From assembly GCF_023078355.1 (NCBI RefSeq), contig NZ_CP095552.1:4030001-4094000 (forward strand): a DNA stretch of 64,000 nucleotides. The letters are read 5' to 3'. The translations under genes were made by a program, and so were the position numbers. The stretch's first letter is position 1. Each line of letters starts with the position of its first letter. Shown here in pieces: positions 62,097-64,000 of this stretch. The notes under the pieces were generated by a model, which searched no databases, was not told the DNA's origin, and saw nothing but the letters and a program-made list of their open reading frames with translations. This DNA is from Gordonia hongkongensis (GTDB taxonomy: Bacteria > Actinomycetota > Actinomycetes > Mycobacteriales > Mycobacteriaceae).

Positions 62097-63590
62097 ATGC
62101 ACACCTCGGTGGCCATCATCGGAGCCGGATTCGCCGGTATCGGCGCGGCGATCCGTCTCCGGGAGCACGGAATCGACGACCTCGCGATCTTCGAACGCGA
62201 CGACCGGGTCGGCGGCACGTGGCGCGACAACACCTATCCGGGTGCCGCGTGCGACATCCCGTCGCGCCTGTACTCCTACAGCTTCGCGCCCAACCCGGAC
62301 TGGTCGCACACCTACTCGCGCAGTGCCGAGATCCTCGACTACATCCGGTCGATGGTCGACGACTCCGGGATCGGACCGCACATCCGGTTCGGCCACACGG
62401 TGACCGGGATGGAGTACAACGCCGACGACGGTCTGTGGACCATCACCTTCGACGAAGGGCACGAACCGGTACGGGCGCGCGCCGTCGTCCTGGCCTCGGG
62501 TCCGCTCGCGAACGCCTCCTTCCCCGACATCCCCGGCATCGAGGACTACGAGGGGCACAAGATCCACAGCGCACGTTGGGATCACGACTACGACTTCACC
62601 GGCAAGAAGGTCGCTGTCGTGGGCACCGGGGCGAGCGCGGTCCAGATCGTGCCGGAGCTGGTCGAGACCGCCGCGTCGGTGAAGGTCTTCCAGCGCACGC
62701 CCGGCTGGGTCCTGCCCCGCGCGAACGTGCGGACCCGTGCGACGACCAAGCGGCTCTATCGGGCGGTGCCCGGCACCCAGCGACTGGCGCGTTCACTCTG
62801 GTTCTGGGGTCACGAGACGGTGGCGCTGGGCGTCGTCTGGAACACTCCCCTGACCCGCGTCGTCGAGGCGGTCAGCAAAATGCACCTGCGGTCACAGGTC
62901 GACGACCCGTGGCTGCGCCGGCAGCTCACCCCCGACTTCGCCGCGGGATGCAAACGACTGCTCATGACCAGTGACTACTACCCCGCGCTCCAGCGACCGA
63001 ACTGCACACTGGTGACCTGGCCGATCGCCCGCATCGCCGAACGCGGCATCCGCACCGTCGAAGGTGTTGAGCACCAGTTCGATTGCATCGTGTTCGCGAC
63101 CGGGTTCGACGTGTCCAAGACCGGGACGCCGATCCCGATCACCGGCCTCGACGGCCGCGACCTCGCGTCCGAGTGGGGCCGGGGCGCGTTCGCGTACCGC
63201 AGCGTCGCCGTGTCCGGCTATCCCAATCTGTTCTTCACGTTCGGACCCAACTCCGGCCCGGGCCACAGCTCCGCGCTGGTCTACATGGAGGCCCAGATCG
63301 ACTACATCACCGAAGCGGTCACCCAGCTGCTCGAGAACGACTGGAAGGCTCTCGACGTGCGCGCCGAGGCGCAGGAGCGATACAACCAGGACATCCAGTG
63401 TCGACTGACCTCGACCACCTGGAACTCCGGATGCCAGAGCTGGTACCTGACCGACGACGGGTTCAACGCGACGATGTACCCCGGCTTCGCGACCCAGTAC
63501 GTCAATCAGCTGCGCCGCGTCGAACTGCGCGACTACCGGATCCTCGTTCACCGGGACGCTCGGACTCCGGCCACCGCAGCGTTACAGTGA
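62097..63590 (+). CDS. Flavin-containing (Baeyer-Villiger-like) monooxygenase, MymA-like
   Basis: 497 residues from ATG 62097 (GTG 62094 adjoins it). FAD site IIGAGFAGIGAAIRLRE, the RVGGTWRDNTYPGAACDIPS segment typical of BVMO-type enzymes, NADPH site VVGTGASAVQ, and a fingerprint-like GHKIHSARWD where BVMOs have FxGxxxHxxxWP. The C-terminus carries FATGFD and TFGPNSGPGHSS. With the hydrolase and SDR it recalls the M. tuberculosis mymA operon involved in envelope lipid adaptation. Substrate unknown. It lies 10 bp after the ferritin-like gene. Confidence 0.9.
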   Translation: MHTSVAIIGAGFAGIGAAIRLREHGIDDLAIFERDDRVGGTWRDNTYPGAACDIPSRLYSYSFAPNPDWSHTYSRSAEILDYIRSMVDDSGIGPHIRFGHTVTGMEYNADDGLWTITFDEGHEPVRARAVVLASGPLANASFPDIPGIEDYEGHKIHSARWDHDYDFTGKKVAVVGTGASAVQIVPELVETAASVKVFQRTPGWVLPRANVRTRATTKRLYRAVPGTQRLARSLWFWGHETVALGVVWNTPLTRVVEAVSKMHLRSQVDDPWLRRQLTPDFAAGCKRLLMTSDYYPALQRPNCTLVTWPIARIAERGIRTVEGVEHQFDCIVFATGFDVSKTGTPIPITGLDGRDLASEWGRGAFAYRSVAVSGYPNLFFTFGPNSGPGHSSALVYMEAQIDYITEAVTQLLENDWKALDVRAEAQERYNQDIQCRLTSTTWNSGCQSWYLTDDGFNATMYPGFATQYVNQLRRVELRDYRILVHRDARTPATAALQ

Positions 63591-63594
63591 GGGG

Positions 63595-64000
63595 ATGACC
63601 GAGTACCGGATCGACGACCTGGCGCGCGTGTCCGGAACCACGACCCGGAACATCCGCGGCTATCAGGAACGCGGGCTGCTCCCCCAGCCGCTGCGGCGCG
63701 GACGCGTCGCGATCTACACCGAGAAGCACCTGCGTAACCTCCGGGCCATCAACAAACTGCTCGGGAGCGGGTTCACCCTCAAGCACATCGCCACCTTCAT
63801 GACGAATCCCGGCGCTCGCATCGGGGATGCGTTGGAGCTCAACGAGATCCTCGACGAGCATTGGTCGAGCACGTCACGCCCGGAGATCACCCGCGACGAG
63901 CTCGACGAGCGATTCGGTCCGCTGGACGATGCCCAGGTCGCGGCTCTCGTGCGAGCCGGTGTGATCTCGGAGACCCCGCGCGATGGGGTGTACGAGGCCA
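63595..64000 (+). CDS. MerR family transcriptional regulator (runs off the right edge)
   Basis: 135 residues are visible from ATG 63595, only 4 bp after the monooxygenase stop, with GAGGGG directly before it. The N-terminal winged helix reads YRIDDLARVSGTTTRNIRGYQERGLLPQP, with the wing RRGRVAIYTEKHLRNL. A coiled region and a possible effector domain follow. No metal-binding Cys cluster is visible so far, suggesting an organic effector. As last gene of the operon it is the natural candidate to bind its promoter, although MerR sites are normally between -35 and -10 rather than over the -35. Confidence 0.9.
   Translation, partial: MTEYRIDDLARVSGTTTRNIRGYQERGLLPQPLRRGRVAIYTEKHLRNLRAINKLLGSGFTLKHIATFMTNPGARIGDALELNEILDEHWSSTSRPEITRDELDERFGPLDDAQVAALVRAGVISETPRDGVYEA

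Overview
The window is high-GC actinobacterial chromosome. The S10 ribosomal-protein operon, long C-starter NRPS genes, TANNNT-type leaderless promoters and a mymA-like redox operon point to the order Mycobacteriales. Gordonia is my best guess, by inference only; no rRNA is present to confirm it.

Region 1 (1-36,052, all minus strand, transcribed right to left) is a lipopeptide NRPS locus. A three-gene DrrABC-like ABC exporter (36,052-32,909) is followed by a 342-bp regulatory gap holding a long inverted repeat. Two giant NRPS genes come next. The first (32,566-24,431) reads Cstarter-A-T-C-A-T-C plus a vestigial A-domain start. The second (24,372 to beyond position 1) carries seven more A domains and two epimerases. 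From the binding-pocket residues I read acyl-Thr-Ser-Thr-(Gln-like)-D-X-Thr-Ser-D-X-X-, with more modules off the left edge. The Thr-aa-D-aa block occurs twice. The second NRPS gene is frameshifted near 537.

Region 2 (36.3-40.7 kb, plus strand, more AT-rich) is a small surface-glycan type cluster: a polysaccharide pyruvyl transferase, two paralogous family-2 glycosyltransferases, and between them a QueC-like PP-loop ATPase with no recognised product. It may decorate the NRPS product or a cell-surface glycan.

Region 3 (40.9-46.5 kb) has a phosphoribosyltransferase/GNAT pair on plus. On minus there are two tandem copies of a two-gene module: a six-TM histidine-kinase-like protein plus a six-TM partner. 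No response regulator is nearby.

Region 4 (46.6-51.9 kb, minus) is the complete S10 operon rpsJ-rplC-rplD-rplW-rplB-rpsS-rplV-rpsC-rplP-rpmC-rpsQ, closed by a strong intrinsic terminator.

Region 5 (52.3-64 kb, plus) holds a leaderless hotdog-fold gene, an N-acetylglutaminylglutamine amidotransferase-like gene coupled to a frameshifted S9 peptidase and a nonsense-interrupted GntR regulator, an NCS1 permease with a perfect hairpin terminator, and a five-gene hydrolase-SDR-ferritin-like-FAD monooxygenase-MerR operon whose promoter overlaps a perfect palindrome. No tRNA, rRNA, CRISPR array or insertion sequence was seen. Four genes carry lesions. Two of these are one-base losses at C/G homopolymers, so assembly error must be excluded before calling them pseudogenes.
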